Assembly (NCBI GenBank): GCA_900696685.1
Contig: CAADHA010000166.1
Coordinates: forward strand, 18,934-82,933
Direction of reading: 5' to 3'
Source of the DNA: an uncultured Planctomycetota bacterium
Lineage (GTDB): Bacteria > Planctomycetota > Phycisphaerae > Phycisphaerales > UBA5793
DNA: 64,000 nucleotides
Part shown: one piece after another, positions 55,619-64,000 of the stretch
Numbering within the stretch: the first letter of the stretch is position 1
Layout of the letters: each line of letters opens with the position of its first letter
The notes under the pieces: generated by a model
Database searches by the model: none
What the model saw: only the letters and a program-made list of their open reading frames with translations
What the model was told of the DNA's origin: nothing
Made by a program: the position numbers and the translations under genes

Positions 55619-56314
55619 TCAGAAAGTCGAGGCGGCGGCGCGACAGGAGTCGGTCAGGGCGTCAACGAGTTGCAGCCATTCCGCCCGCGGGCGCAGGACA
55701 AACCGCTGATTGACTTCGAGCTCGATTCCGAGGTACGTGGCCGCGGCGCGGCTGTGCCGCAGCATCGTCGTCAGGCCGTCGGACGTCCCGCGGTAGGGCT
55801 GGTTGCTGTGAATGGCCAGGTCCGGACGGCGTTCGCGCAGCGCTGCGCGCCAGCGCTCGCAGAAGCGCCGCTCGAGTTCACGTGCCGGATCGTAGAGCAG
55901 GCCCACGTCGGTGCGGCGCACGCGGCCGTTGAAGACCGGCGTGAAGGTGTGCATGCCGAGGTGGATGAGCGGCCGGCCGCGTCCGCGGCTCTCGGTGATC
56001 GCGTCCATTACAGCCGCAAGGTGAGGCTCGTAATAACCCAACTCGACTTCCAGCCGCTGCTCCTTGGGCAGCGATCGAGTAATGATGGAGTACCGCGTGC
56101 GGCTGCGCGGCGTGCGGTTGAGATCGATGAGCAGGCGCGTCACATCCGAGGCGATGAGCGGGGCGGCGAGGGCGAGGGCGAAGGCGCGGCCCATGTCGAG
56201 CGAGCCGGGATCCCAGCCACGATGCGATTCGAGCAATCTGCGGTGCCGCGCGAACAGCGCGGCGTACTCTGCCGGCACACGGTTGCCGCCGTGTTCGCAG
56301 GTCACAAGAAACAC
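55619..56314 (-). CDS. N-formylglutamate amidohydrolase-family enzyme
   Basis: 231 residues from a GTG at 56312-56314, 13 bp after the preceding gene stop. A longer frame to 56605 overlaps that gene and is not family-like. The family hallmarks are VTCEHGGNRVPAEYAAL (metal Glu/His), RTRYSIITRSLP, the His of IHLGMHTFTPVF, and DVGLLYDP. It hydrolyses a formyl- or acyl-amide bond on a glutamate-like residue. It is the last gene of a four-gene operon with two amide ligases and a cysteine peptidase. Confidence 0.85.
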   Translation of the reverse strand: MFLVTCEHGGNRVPAEYAALFARHRRLLESHRGWDPGSLDMGRAFALALAAPLIASDVTRLLIDLNRTPRSRTRYSIITRSLPKEQRLEVELGYYEPHLAAVMDAITESRGRGRPLIHLGMHTFTPVFNGRVRRTDVGLLYDPARELERRFCERWRAALRERRPDLAIHSNQPYRGTSDGLTTMLRHSRAAATYLGIELEVNQRFVLRPRAEWLQLVDALTDSCRAAASTF

Positions 56315-56327
56315 GGGTCGATGCCTT

Positions 56328-57581
56328 CTAGGCGCCAGAGAACATCTCTCCTTGCTCCAGGCACTCACAGAGCCGGCGGTACACGCGCACCAGATTCGCC
56401 CGATCAGGGTCTGACCCGAGCGCGCGGGCCAGACGAGCCGCCAGCGTGCCGCGGTCGAGTATCGTGCGCAGAGCCGAACTGAGGTCCGGCGAAAGACGAT
56501 CCGAATTGAGAAGGAGCGATTCCGCGAGATGGCGCCAGAGGTCGCCGGCGGTGCAGCGCGGCGTCCCTCCCAGGCCGAACATCTCCAGGTAGGAAGGGTC
56601 TGCAATCAGCGTGTTCTCGGCCTCCTTCACCGTGCGAACGAAGAGGTCGGCGAGCGGGGCGATCGGCCAGGTCATCTGGGTCCGGGTGTCGCACCATCTC
56701 TGCTCGCACAGCGCTCTCACGACGGCGACGACGGCGCGGATGACTGCCAGATCGGCGGCGACGGTCTCCTGCACGTCGAGCACGCGGATTTCGATCGCGT
56801 CGCGGTCGAAGCGAGCGATGGCGCCGCGCGCATTAAGCCATTCGTGCTGGAGAACTCCCTCGGGATCGTGCGGGGCGATGTCGGCGTAGAGGCGCTTGAG
56901 AATCTCGTGCTCGTAGGCGGCGCGAGTGAAGACCGCTTCAGGGATGACCTCGCCGCTGATGCTCGGGATGCGCTGCGCGTTGCGGCGGTAGGCTTCGAGG
57001 CGATTGTCGAGCACGCCGGTTACGCGGCCCTCGACAACGGGCGAACTGGCCGCCAGCGCGGGCAGGATCGGCAGCACGAGACGGATGGCCGCGTGCAGCC
57101 GGCCGAACTCCTCATCACCGAAGAACGGCAGATTGAGATGCGTACTCTGGAGGTTGGCCCACCCGTGTCCCCGGCACGAGAAGATGCGGTCAAAGGCCTC
57201 GTAGGTCGGGCTGTACTCGTGAGGCCAGAGGCGCATCTCGGCGTGCGGGTCCATCCACGGGTGCATGGCGCCGGGCATGAGTCGGCCGCCCATTGGTTCG
57301 AGGATCGCGTTGATGGCGCGGACCTGCCCGGTGAACGGCTCGACGAGGGGGTCGATGGCGCGGGCCGGGTCGGTGGTTTTGAGTTCCACGACGTGCAGCG
57401 CCAGTTCGTTGGACCAGGTGATCTCGCCCGCCTCGTAATCGGAGACGTACGAGCCGGCGGCGGCGCGGATCACTTCGTCGCACGCGGGCATGACGTCGAG
57501 CGTGCCAGCGCGGACGATCATGTACTCGAGTTCGACGCCGAAGGCCTCGAAGAGATGAAGGGCTTGCCGCGGAGTACTCAC
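56328..57581 (-). CDS. GCS2-family carboxylate-amine ligase
   Basis: 417 residues. It opens LFEAFGVELEYMIVRAGTLD, the ATP/metal site of the GCS2 fold, with VELKTTDPARAIDPLVEPFT and later GWANLQSTHLNLPF and DAIEIRVLDVQETVAADLAV. GCS2 enzymes join an amino acid carboxylate to an amine with ATP. It overlaps the ATP-grasp gene by 4 bp. It is not a gshA by context: no glutathione synthetase of the GshB type is present. Glu and Cys are the usual substrates but not certain here. Confidence 0.85.
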   Translation of the reverse strand: MSTPRQALHLFEAFGVELEYMIVRAGTLDVMPACDEVIRAAAGSYVSDYEAGEITWSNELALHVVELKTTDPARAIDPLVEPFTGQVRAINAILEPMGGRLMPGAMHPWMDPHAEMRLWPHEYSPTYEAFDRIFSCRGHGWANLQSTHLNLPFFGDEEFGRLHAAIRLVLPILPALAASSPVVEGRVTGVLDNRLEAYRRNAQRIPSISGEVIPEAVFTRAAYEHEILKRLYADIAPHDPEGVLQHEWLNARGAIARFDRDAIEIRVLDVQETVAADLAVIRAVVAVVRALCEQRWCDTRTQMTWPIAPLADLFVRTVKEAENTLIADPSYLEMFGLGGTPRCTAGDLWRHLAESLLLNSDRLSPDLSSALRTILDRGTLAARLARALGSDPDRANLVRVYRRLCECLEQGEMFSGA

Positions 57582-59050
57582 AGCCTGGCCTTTCCCTCGG
57601 TGCGGGCGCGGACGCGGGCGAGGAAGCCGTTCATGATCCGGAGGTAGAGGTCGTCCTTGAGGACCTGGTCCTCGTAGCCGGCGTCGATGTTGGGGTTGTC
57701 GTTGACTTCGATGACGATTCCCTTTCGCCCGACTTCCTTGAGATCGACGCCGTAGAGACCCTGGCCCATGAGGCGGGCGGCGCCGACGGCAGCGCGGATC
57801 ACCGGCCGCGGCACACTCTCGACCGGGCAGGTGTCCACGCGGCCGTAGAATGAGGAAGAGCCGTCGCGTCCGTACTTGACGATCTGCCAGTGCTTGCGCG
57901 CCATGTGATAGCGGCAGGCCCAGAGGGGCTGTCCGGCGAACACGCCGATGCGCCAGTCAAACTGCGTGGGAAGGAACTCCTGCGCCACGAGCAGGTCTGA
58001 TTTCTCGAGCAGTTCCTCGACGCGCCGACCCAGATCCTCCTCGGCCTCCACCTTCACGACGCCGTGGGAGAAGGAACTGTCAGGCTGCTTGAGGATGCAC
58101 GGCAGGCCGAGGCATGGCACGATCTGGTCCACGTTGCCGCGATGAACGATGAGCGTGCGCGGCGAGGGAATGCGGTGCCGCTGGAGCGCTTCCGCGAGAA
58201 AGACCTTGTTCGTGCAGCGGACGATGGATTCCGGATCGTCGATGACGACAAGCCCCTCGGCAGCGGCGCGGCGCGAGAAGCGGAACGTGTGATGGTTCAC
58301 AGCCGTCGTCTCGCGAATGAAGAGGGCGTCGAACTCGCCGATTCGCCCGTAATCATCCTTGGTGATGAGCGAGGCGTCAAAGCCCACCTGCTCCGCGGCG
58401 CGAATGAACTTGCGCAGCGCCTTCGGGTTGGAGGGCGAGTCGGCGGCCTTGGGATCGTGGAGGATGGCGAGGTCGTATTGGGCGGCCTTGGGACGCGACA
58501 CGCTGCGTGCGTGGCCCGCGAAATGGCGCGTCGCCACGTCGATGAGATAGGGCCAGTGCGAATCGGGCACGTCGCTGGCCGGAATCGGCTTGATGTGCAC
58601 CAGGCGCCAGCGGTCGTCGCGAACGAAATGGGCACGCAGCATCGGCGCGGGAAAGAGGTTAAATAACTGAAGCGCCAGCCGGGTGTATCGCTGCGCCATG
58701 TTGTGGCCGAAGTAGACGCTCAGGATGAAGTGGTCCGACTGGATCGGCCCGAGGCAGTGCTGCACGAGATCATCAAGGTCGTCGGTGACGGAGCGGACGA
58801 TCGTGAGCGAGCGCATGTCCTGGATGGTGGTGACGCTCGGCAGCGGCCGGTGCCCGCGTGCGGCCGCGAGCAGTGAAACGTAATAGCCGGTGGACTGGTA
58901 GCGGTAGGAGCGGCTGAGATTGAAGACGCGCGTGTGACGCCGGCCGCTGTAGTCGGCGTCAGTGAGATAGGCCCGGCTCGAGACCACCTCGACGCCGGGC
59001 AGGTTGGAAGGCCAGTCGTCCGGGTCACTGACCACGATGAGAGCGGACAT
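57578..59050 (-). CDS. RimK-like ATP-grasp ligase with N-terminal RLAN-type domain
   Basis: 490 residues. The first about 190 residues (SALIVVSDPDDWPSNLPGV, NLSRSYRYQSTGYYVSLLAA) match the RimK-like N-terminal domain found only in this ATP-grasp group. From about residue 200 comes a linker and then the ATP-grasp core: CILKQPDSSFSHGVVKVE (ATP lysine loop), WRIGVFAGQPLWACRYH, and GVDLKEVGRKGIVIEVNDNP (metal-binding Glu and Asn). It would activate a carboxylate and attach an amino acid. Overlaps both neighbours by 26 and 4 bp. Confidence 0.9.
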   Translation of the reverse strand: MSALIVVSDPDDWPSNLPGVEVVSSRAYLTDADYSGRRHTRVFNLSRSYRYQSTGYYVSLLAAARGHRPLPSVTTIQDMRSLTIVRSVTDDLDDLVQHCLGPIQSDHFILSVYFGHNMAQRYTRLALQLFNLFPAPMLRAHFVRDDRWRLVHIKPIPASDVPDSHWPYLIDVATRHFAGHARSVSRPKAAQYDLAILHDPKAADSPSNPKALRKFIRAAEQVGFDASLITKDDYGRIGEFDALFIRETTAVNHHTFRFSRRAAAEGLVVIDDPESIVRCTNKVFLAEALQRHRIPSPRTLIVHRGNVDQIVPCLGLPCILKQPDSSFSHGVVKVEAEEDLGRRVEELLEKSDLLVAQEFLPTQFDWRIGVFAGQPLWACRYHMARKHWQIVKYGRDGSSSFYGRVDTCPVESVPRPVIRAAVGAARLMGQGLYGVDLKEVGRKGIVIEVNDNPNIDAGYEDQVLKDDLYLRIMNGFLARVRARTEGKARL

Positions 59051-59783
59051 GGGTCGCCTCTGCGCTTTCTTCGGATGGCACCGGTTCGAGGATCAGCAGG
59101 TTGGCGTCATAGGTCAGCGTGCCGAGCATGATCGCGCAGATCAGCCGGTCGATGTCCACGTGGTAGCGCTGATCAGGTGAATGGGGGTTGGAGGCCAGCG
59201 GGTCAGCCACGAGGACCTGTCTCTTCTTGGGGTCATACCCGCAGAGCACAACGAAATGCCCCGTGGGGTCGCCGCGCAGATCATCGGCCACGGCGCGATC
59301 GTTCAGATAGACCTCGCGCGAAGCGTTGTACAGGTACGTCGCGCTCAGACCCGTGAGAATCGGACGGCCCCGCTTGAGGTACTTGCGGAACAGCGCCGAG
59401 TCGATTTCGGTGAAGCGCACCTGCCCGCCGTGCGCCAGATAATCCAGGTACAGACGCGTCGCGTGATGCAGGCGCGGAGAAGGCTTGAATTCCATCTGAA
59501 GGGTGAGACGCTCGGCAAGATCGGGCGCCCCGGCGCCGAACCACGTCGGATCGAAGAGTTGGAGGTTCCATGTGTGGATGCGCGCCCGGTACCCGCGCCG
59601 GATCGCATGGTTGGCAAGCATGACCGCAAGAGTCCCGCCATCGGAGAGGCGTCCCGTCTGCTCGATCACGTCCGACAGCGCGATCCGGTCCCCGTAGTAC
59701 CCATAGACCGCGTGCAAGCACGTCGGGCCGCAGGTCGTGTCGTCCGGTTGAGCCTTGATATCAAACTGGAGATGGGTCTTCAT
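59025..59783 (-). CDS. C39-like cysteine peptidase
   Basis: 252 residues from the ATG at 59781-59783; an ATG at 59894 is less likely. It begins MKTHLQFDIKAQPDDTTCGP and continues TCLHAVYGYYG: the papain-like C39 active site with catalytic Cys in DDTTCGPT, catalytic His in GDPTGHFVVLCGYD and Asp in VLVADPLA. Such peptidases act after a double-glycine-type leader or similar; here no transporter domain follows, so it is a stand-alone enzyme. First gene of the four-gene operon; it overlaps the ATP-grasp gene by 26 bp. Confidence 0.8.
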   Translation of the reverse strand: MKTHLQFDIKAQPDDTTCGPTCLHAVYGYYGDRIALSDVIEQTGRLSDGGTLAVMLANHAIRRGYRARIHTWNLQLFDPTWFGAGAPDLAERLTLQMEFKPSPRLHHATRLYLDYLAHGGQVRFTEIDSALFRKYLKRGRPILTGLSATYLYNASREVYLNDRAVADDLRGDPTGHFVVLCGYDPKKRQVLVADPLASNPHSPDQRYHVDIDRLICAIMLGTLTYDANLLILEPVPSEESAEATHVRSHRGQ

Positions 59784-59904
59784 GGGCGAGAGGCATCGAG
59801 ACATCGAGTATGTAAAGCATCGAGGGATCGCGTGAGGTCGTGTCCGGCGCGGCTCCGGACCGCGTGCGTCATCGCTTTCGGAGGACGTCCGCACGCCGCC
59901 GGAT

Positions 59905-60972
59905 TCACGCGGGCAAAAACCCCTTTACCACTTCGATCAGAATGAGGATGATGATAATCCACTCGAGCAGTTCCAGTCGGAGGGTTGCCTGGCGGTCGGT
60001 CATCTTGTCGTAGATGCGGTCAATGGTCTCAAGTTTGCGGTTGATGTTGGCGCCCCACTGCGGCAGGTGAAAGCGCTGCGAGACGGCGCGGTAGACGCGG
60101 GAGAGGTACTGGTCGCCGACGAGTTTCATGGAGTGGGTGGCGGCCTCGAAAAGGACGGCGGAATCGGCGTGGAGAACGGCCAGCCGCCGCAACTCTCCTC
60201 CCGCGACCCCTGGAAAAGTCTGCCGCACACCCTTGAATCGCGCCATCAGTTCGTACGAAGAGTCGAGAATCCGCTCCAGTTCATCGTCCAGGGACCGCAT
60301 CTGCACAAGTTGGACGTTGGCGTACTCGAGAATGGAGCGCACGTCGTGGGCGTCCGGGCCGACGAGCATCGCGGCATGCCAGTCGATTACCGCCGCATCG
60401 GTTTCACCGTAGGCGATCGTCTGCGCCAGAGCGTCGGCAACCTCCTGGCTCGATAGCACAGCGTGCTCGGCCCGAAGGATTCTGGCAAGGATGCCGCGCC
60501 GCCGGGAAAGGAACTGCTCCACGTTCTCGTCCGGAAGCCGGGTGATTTCGAAGAGAACGTAATCCTCGACGGGCGATGCGATGCGCGGCTTGGCAATGGC
60601 GCCGCCCAATGGTTCAACAAGCCGCTCGAGGTGCTGCCTCGCCTGCCGCGCCAGTTCGCCGCGGTCGTAGAGCGCCTCGCTGAGGCCGACGAGTTCCTCC
60701 AGCGAATTGTCCAGCGCAAAGGAGAAGCGAACGGACGCGGCGCCGAAAGAGTACAGGACAATGTCGACAGTCGAGGCGGAGAGGCAGCCGGCAATTTCGA
60801 TCGCCGGCGTCGGCTCCGTAATGCTCAGGGGCACCTCCTGCTGCTGGATCGACTGCGGCGCCCGCTTTTTCTTGAGAATCTCGGCGCGCCGGCTGATCGC
60901 GGCGATCGCCCGCTCCGCCTCGTCAAGGTTGATCGAGAAGGCGATGTCGAAGGCGTAGACCGCGTGGCACAC
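59905..60972 (-). CDS. DUF155 (RMD1/YagE-like) membrane protein
   Basis: 355 residues from a GTG at 60970-60972; an ATG at 61095 would add 41 residues of poor character. Its opening VCHAVYAFDIAFSINLDEAE and the block LVGPDAHDVRSILEYANVQL then VQMRSLDDELERILDSSYEL are typical of DUF155. The protein ends in a hydrophobic helix (LELLEWIIIILILIEVVKGF), so it is membrane-anchored by its C-terminus. Relatives in yeast (RMD1) and mitochondria have unclear roles. It lies 157 bp downstream of rho. Confidence 0.8.
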   Translation of the reverse strand: MCHAVYAFDIAFSINLDEAERAIAAISRRAEILKKKRAPQSIQQQEVPLSITEPTPAIEIAGCLSASTVDIVLYSFGAASVRFSFALDNSLEELVGLSEALYDRGELARQARQHLERLVEPLGGAIAKPRIASPVEDYVLFEITRLPDENVEQFLSRRRGILARILRAEHAVLSSQEVADALAQTIAYGETDAAVIDWHAAMLVGPDAHDVRSILEYANVQLVQMRSLDDELERILDSSYELMARFKGVRQTFPGVAGGELRRLAVLHADSAVLFEAATHSMKLVGDQYLSRVYRAVSQRFHLPQWGANINRKLETIDRIYDKMTDRQATLRLELLEWIIIILILIEVVKGFLPA

Positions 60973-61129
60973 GCCATGAACGAGATCGTGCCCGCCCGCG
61001 CCTTCAATTGACCCGGAACGATTGGCTGGTCCATCCACCACGACTCGGCGCTCACTCTTCCCGATCGATGCGGCGGGGTGCGGGGATCCGGTCATGCAGC
61101 GCCGCCCCCCCCCCTTCCCGCCGCACGGC

Positions 61130-62695
61130 CTAACTCAGGTTCATCGTCATGAGGAACTCCGCGTTGGAACTGGTCTTCTCGAGGCGCGACTTGAGCAGTT
61201 CCATCGCTTCCACCACATTCATGTCGCTGAGCACTTTGCGCAATCGATAGACCAGCTCGAGCTCCTTCGGGTCCAGCAGCAGTTCCTCCCGGCGCGTGCC
61301 CGAGGCGCTGATGTCAATCGCCGGGTAGATGCGCTTGGCGACAAGGCGGCGGTCGAGGTGCAGTTCGCTGTTGCCCGTGCCCTTGAACTCCTCGAAGATG
61401 ATGTCGTCGGCGCGGCTGCCCGTGTCGATGAGAGCAGTGGCGATGATGGTGAGCGACCCGCCGTTCTCGATGTTGCGCGCGGCCCCGAAGAACTTCTTTG
61501 GCTTCTGAAGCGCGCCGGTGTCGATGCCGCCCGTGCCGATCTTGCCCGAGTGCGGCATCTCGTTGTTGTACGCGCGGGCCAGGCGCGTGATCGAGTCGAG
61601 CAGGATCACGCAGTCATCTCCAAACTCGACATAGCGCTTCGCCTTGTCAATGACCATCTCGGCGACCTGCACGTGCCGCGCCGTCTGCTCATCGAACGTC
61701 GCCGCGACGACCTCGACCTCCGGAGGGGTGCTGCGACGGAAGTCCGTCACTTCCTCCGGCCGCTCGTCGATGAGCAGCACGATGATCTTCGTCCCCGGGC
61801 AGTTCTTGATGATCGCGTTGGCCATCTTCTGGAGCAGCACCGTCTTGCCCGTGCGAGGCGGGGCGACGATCAGCGCCCGCTGGCCCTTGCCCAGCGGCGT
61901 CACCAGGTCGACGACGCGCATGTTGATCTCTTTCGACGTGGTTTCGAGCACCAGCCTCTTGTCCGGGTGCAGCGGAGTGAGGTCCTCGAACGTCGGAAGG
62001 TGGTGGAGCACTTCGGGAGACCGGCCGTTGACGCGGTCGACCCGCAGCAGGGCGAAGTACCGCTCCGACTCCTTGGGTGGGCGCACGGTCCCCTCGACGA
62101 TGCAGCCCTGCCTCAGGCCGAATCGCCTGATCTGGCTCGGGCTGACGTAGATGTCGTCGGGGCAGGGCAGGTAGGAGTAGGCGGGCGAGCGGAGGAAGCC
62201 GAAGCCGTCGGGGAGAATCTCGAGCACGCCTTCTCCGACCATGAGGCCCTGGTTGACCATTCGCGCCTTGAGGAGGCGGAATATCAGTTCCTGCTTCTTC
62301 AGGCCCGCAGTCTCGGTGATGCCTTCCTTCGCGGCGACCTTGAGGAGGTCTTCGAGATCCATGCTCTGGAGTTCGGAGATGTGGAGCACGTCGCCGCCTT
62401 CGCCCCCGCCTGACCCGTCCACGGGTGGAAGCGTGGCGAGCGCCTGGGCTTCGGCTTCAAGATCCTCGTCCCTGGGCAGTGCGGCCGGGTTCACGGGAGG
62501 CTGCACGCTTGACTGCATGCCTCCGCCCCCTCCTCCGTTGCCCTTCTTGCGCCGGCGGCGGTTGGCCTTCTTCTGACCGTTCTTCCGCTTCATCGCGGTC
62601 TGCTGGTTGATGTCCACTGGTGAACTCCACGAATGGGAGGTGCGGCTCTCGCCGGCCTGCGCTGGGGTGGGAGGACTTGTCGATTCGGCTGTCAT
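61130..62695 (-). CDS. rho: Transcription termination factor Rho with extended N-terminus
   Basis: 521 residues from the ATG at 62693-62695 (an ATG at 62761 is possible). Family motifs: N-terminal [23 protein letters not shown]-binding [20 protein letters not shown], Walker A APPRTGKT, Walker [19 protein letters not shown], and [28 protein letters not shown] at the C-terminal part. Between about residue 30 and 90 it has a Lys/Arg-rich and Gly-rich insert ([20 protein letters not shown]) before the usual start. It ends about 520 bp upstream of the C39 gene across the DUF155 gene. Confidence 0.95.
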   Translation of the reverse strand: MTAESTSPPTPAQAGESRTSHSWSSPVDINQQTAMKRKNGQKKANRRRRKKGNGGGGGGMQSSVQPPVNPAALPRDEDLEAEAQALATLPPVDGSGGGEGGDVLHISELQSMDLEDLLKVAAKEGITETAGLKKQELIFRLLKARMVNQGLMVGEGVLEILPDGFGFLRSPAYSYLPCPDDIYVSPSQIRRFGLRQGCIVEGTVRPPKESERYFALLRVDRVNGRSPEVLHHLPTFEDLTPLHPDKRLVLETTSKEINMRVVDLVTPLGKGQRALIVAPPRTGKTVLLQKMANAIIKNCPGTKIIVLLIDERPEEVTDFRRSTPPEVEVVAATFDEQTARHVQVAEMVIDKAKRYVEFGDDCVILLDSITRLARAYNNEMPHSGKIGTGGIDTGALQKPKKFFGAARNIENGGSLTIIATALIDTGSRADDIIFEEFKGTGNSELHLDRRLVAKRIYPAIDISASGTRREELLLDPKELELVYRLRKVLSDMNVVEAMELLKSRLEKTSSNAEFLMTMNLS

Positions 62696-62860
62696 GGGAA
62701 TACCGTGTCTTGCGTGATCAAAGGGTGGGCGTGCGGGGCACACGAGAGATGCACATCGCACTCTGATCGGGATGGGCCGGCTGTCGAAGCCTCGCGGGCA
62801 GGCACAGACAATCCGAGAAAGCGAGCGGGGAGGTGATGCCTTGGCCGTGAAGGCCGATTC

Positions 62861-63550
62861 TCACGAGCCGCAGTCCGGACCTCGGCGGGAACCGGCCTGA
62901 GCGAACCTCGTCAGAATCTCATCGAGAATCAACCGGACGCGCCGCTCGAGGGCGGCGAGATCACCGTCGTTGATGACAGAATGATCGGCCCTTTCCCGTT
63001 TGATTTCAAGTGGCCACTGGTTTTTTTCTCGGCGGGCCAGTTCGCCCGCGTCCCAGCCCCGGCTCTGCCTGACCCGCTCAAGGCGCAGCGACTCGGGGGC
63101 CTCGACGAAAATCACCGCGTCGCAGCGGCGGTCCAGTCCCGCCTCAAACAGAAGCGGTGCGTCGATCACAAAGGCCGCGACCGACCCCTCGGCGGCCGCG
63201 TCCGCCCATTCCTTCTTACGCTTGGCATCGACGAGCGGATGCACCAATTCCTCGAGCCGCCTCCTCTGCGACGGATCACCGAACACGATTCGTGCCACGG
63301 CGGCGCGATCGACCTGACCCTTTTCATCGAGGACGGACGGCCCCCACCACTGCTCCAACTGCCGCCCAATCTCCGGCTTCGCCAGCACTTGCCGCACATC
63401 ATCGTCGGAATGGCTCACCACGCAGCCCATTCGCCCAAGCATCCGCGCGACCTCGCTCTTGCCTGAGCCGATCCCGCCCGCAAGGCCTATGACCGGCGCG
63501 CCGTACGCGCGATCCGATCCGGCTGCCGAGAGGCCCGATGGAGTCGTCAT
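62861..63550 (-). CDS. coaE: Dephospho-CoA kinase
   Basis: 229 residues. P-loop IGLAGGIGSGKSEVARML, then VSHSDDDVRQVL, VHPLVDAKRKKEW, FVIDAPLLFEAGLDRRCDAV and RVRQSRGWDAGELARREKNQ, in the order typical of CoaE. It phosphorylates dephospho-CoA to CoA as the last step of coenzyme A synthesis. Start ATG at 63548-63550; a C-terminal tail of about 15 residues (RFAQAGSRRGPDCGS) exceeds the family end. Confidence 0.94.
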   Translation of the reverse strand: MTTPSGLSAAGSDRAYGAPVIGLAGGIGSGKSEVARMLGRMGCVVSHSDDDVRQVLAKPEIGRQLEQWWGPSVLDEKGQVDRAAVARIVFGDPSQRRRLEELVHPLVDAKRKKEWADAAAEGSVAAFVIDAPLLFEAGLDRRCDAVIFVEAPESLRLERVRQSRGWDAGELARREKNQWPLEIKRERADHSVINDGDLAALERRVRLILDEILTRFAQAGSRRGPDCGS

Positions 63551-63665
63551 GGCGCAACTATAAGCGGCGACGATCGCTCAACCCGCGCGGAGCGGATGCG
63601 TCCAGGATGCGCGTTCGGCGAACCATCTCGATCAGCCGACCGTCCTGGTCCGCAGTGCCTCGCCC

Positions 63666-64000
63666 TCACTCAAACGTCCAAATCACCGTGTGGCTGATCG
63701 CGCACTCGATCGGCGCGACGGCCTGGAGGCGCACCGTGCGGCCGCGTGCGGCCTGGGGTACGTTTACCGTGATCGTCGCCACACCGTTCGCGTCGGCGCG
63801 GACGGCGGGGAGCGCCTGCGGGTCGCGGATGAGCAGCGTGCCGCCTGGACATCCGCCGTGAATCTTCTGCGCCCCCTCGCGCGTGCCGTAGGCGAGGAGG
63901 ATGCGCTGATTCGGCTCGAGGCCCGTGATGGTGATCGTATTCTGCACTCCCGCGCGCCCCGGCACGGGATCGGACATCTCGAACAAATACGGCGTAACGA
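63666..64000 (-). CDS. C-terminal end of a secreted protein, partial (5' end outside window)
   Basis: The frame is open from base 64000 to the stop at 63666-63668 (about 110 residues visible). The visible part is a beta-rich domain: TITITGLEPNQRILLAYGTR, HGGCPGGTLLI, RADANGVATITVNVP, RLQAVAPIECAISH. It resembles, more weakly, the C-terminal domain of the secreted proteins at 2210 and 51103 (CPG, Ala/Gly-rich centre, terminal C-x2-S). The rest of the protein is outside the window, so no name is given. Confidence 0.6.
   Translation of the reverse strand, partial: VTPYLFEMSDPVPGRAGVQNTITITGLEPNQRILLAYGTREGAQKIHGGCPGGTLLIRDPQALPAVRADANGVATITVNVPQAARGRTVRLQAVAPIECAISHTVIWTFE

Noticed and set aside
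61022..62413. A 463-residue frame opposite rho
   Set aside because: Shadow of rho; no independent start signal.

Overview
This GC-rich window reads as the chromosome of a member of the Planctomycetota, most likely an uncultured Phycisphaerae relative. This is inferred from gene content, not from a marker-gene search. The supporting content is a type III glutamine synthetase, an MqnC of the futalosine menaquinone route, CsrA, a secreted protein with a PAP-type C-terminal sorting tail, MoaD/BNR and ClC/ABC gene pairs, many lipoproteins, and a secreted cysteine-containing C-terminal domain found on several proteins. There is no phage, plasmid, CRISPR array or intact insertion sequence. Most of the window is core or near-core genome.

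Layout. 1-5.6 kb: 3' end of argH, a BNR-repeat/MoaD-like pair, a secreted beta-propeller-like protein, then tsf and rpsB behind a good promoter and a long leader. 5.6-8.6 kb: an orphan Mla-type ATPase overlapping a ClC-CBS channel, then tRNA-Gly. 8.6-13 kb: a lipoprotein, then phoH and a 7TM-HD (PgpH-like) gene. 13-20 kb: a minus-strand run of purQ, nuoG, a YkgJ-like cysteine-cluster gene, nrdR, a MuiA-like gene and nuoF. 20-20.9 kb: a 93-bp REPIN-like inverted repeat abutting a PD-(D/E)XK-like gene. 21-32 kb: HDAC-family deacetylase, mqnC, a QueC-like protein lacking its PP-loop, a CysQ-like phosphatase, RtcB, a PqqB-like MBL protein, MFS transporter, a decayed membrane gene and tRNA-Pro. 32.8-36 kb: rpe, HNH nuclease, tadA, tatC. 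36.2-39.9 kb: an ECF sigma factor, a membrane anti-sigma candidate and two PDZ proteins, closed by a strong terminator; this looks like an envelope-stress module. 40-50.7 kb: LON-domain protein, a Tat-type lipoprotein amidase, ferredoxin, glnN, tRNA-Ser, several lipoproteins, a VTT membrane protein, desaturase, M28 peptidase, purE. 51-54.7 kb: a secreted lectin-like protein, csrA, a toroid-like protein and two small unknowns. 54.7-64 kb: alpha/beta hydrolase, then a minus-strand run of coaE, rho, a DUF155 protein and a tight four-gene block.

The most interesting locus is that four-gene block (55.6-59.8 kb): a C39-like cysteine peptidase, a RimK-like ATP-grasp ligase with a long N-terminal domain, a GCS2 carboxylate-amine ligase and an N-formylglutamate-amidohydrolase family enzyme. 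The genes overlap by 26 and 4 bp or are 13 bp apart. Two amide-bond-forming enzymes plus two amide-cleaving enzymes suggest synthesis and trimming of an unknown peptide-like metabolite or protein modification. Other observations worth attention are a four-cysteine secreted domain shared by proteins at 2.2 and 51.1 kb (with a weaker relative at the 64 kb edge), the REPIN-like element, a TatC with a large periplasmic insertion, and the sigma/anti-sigma/PDZ/PDZ operon.
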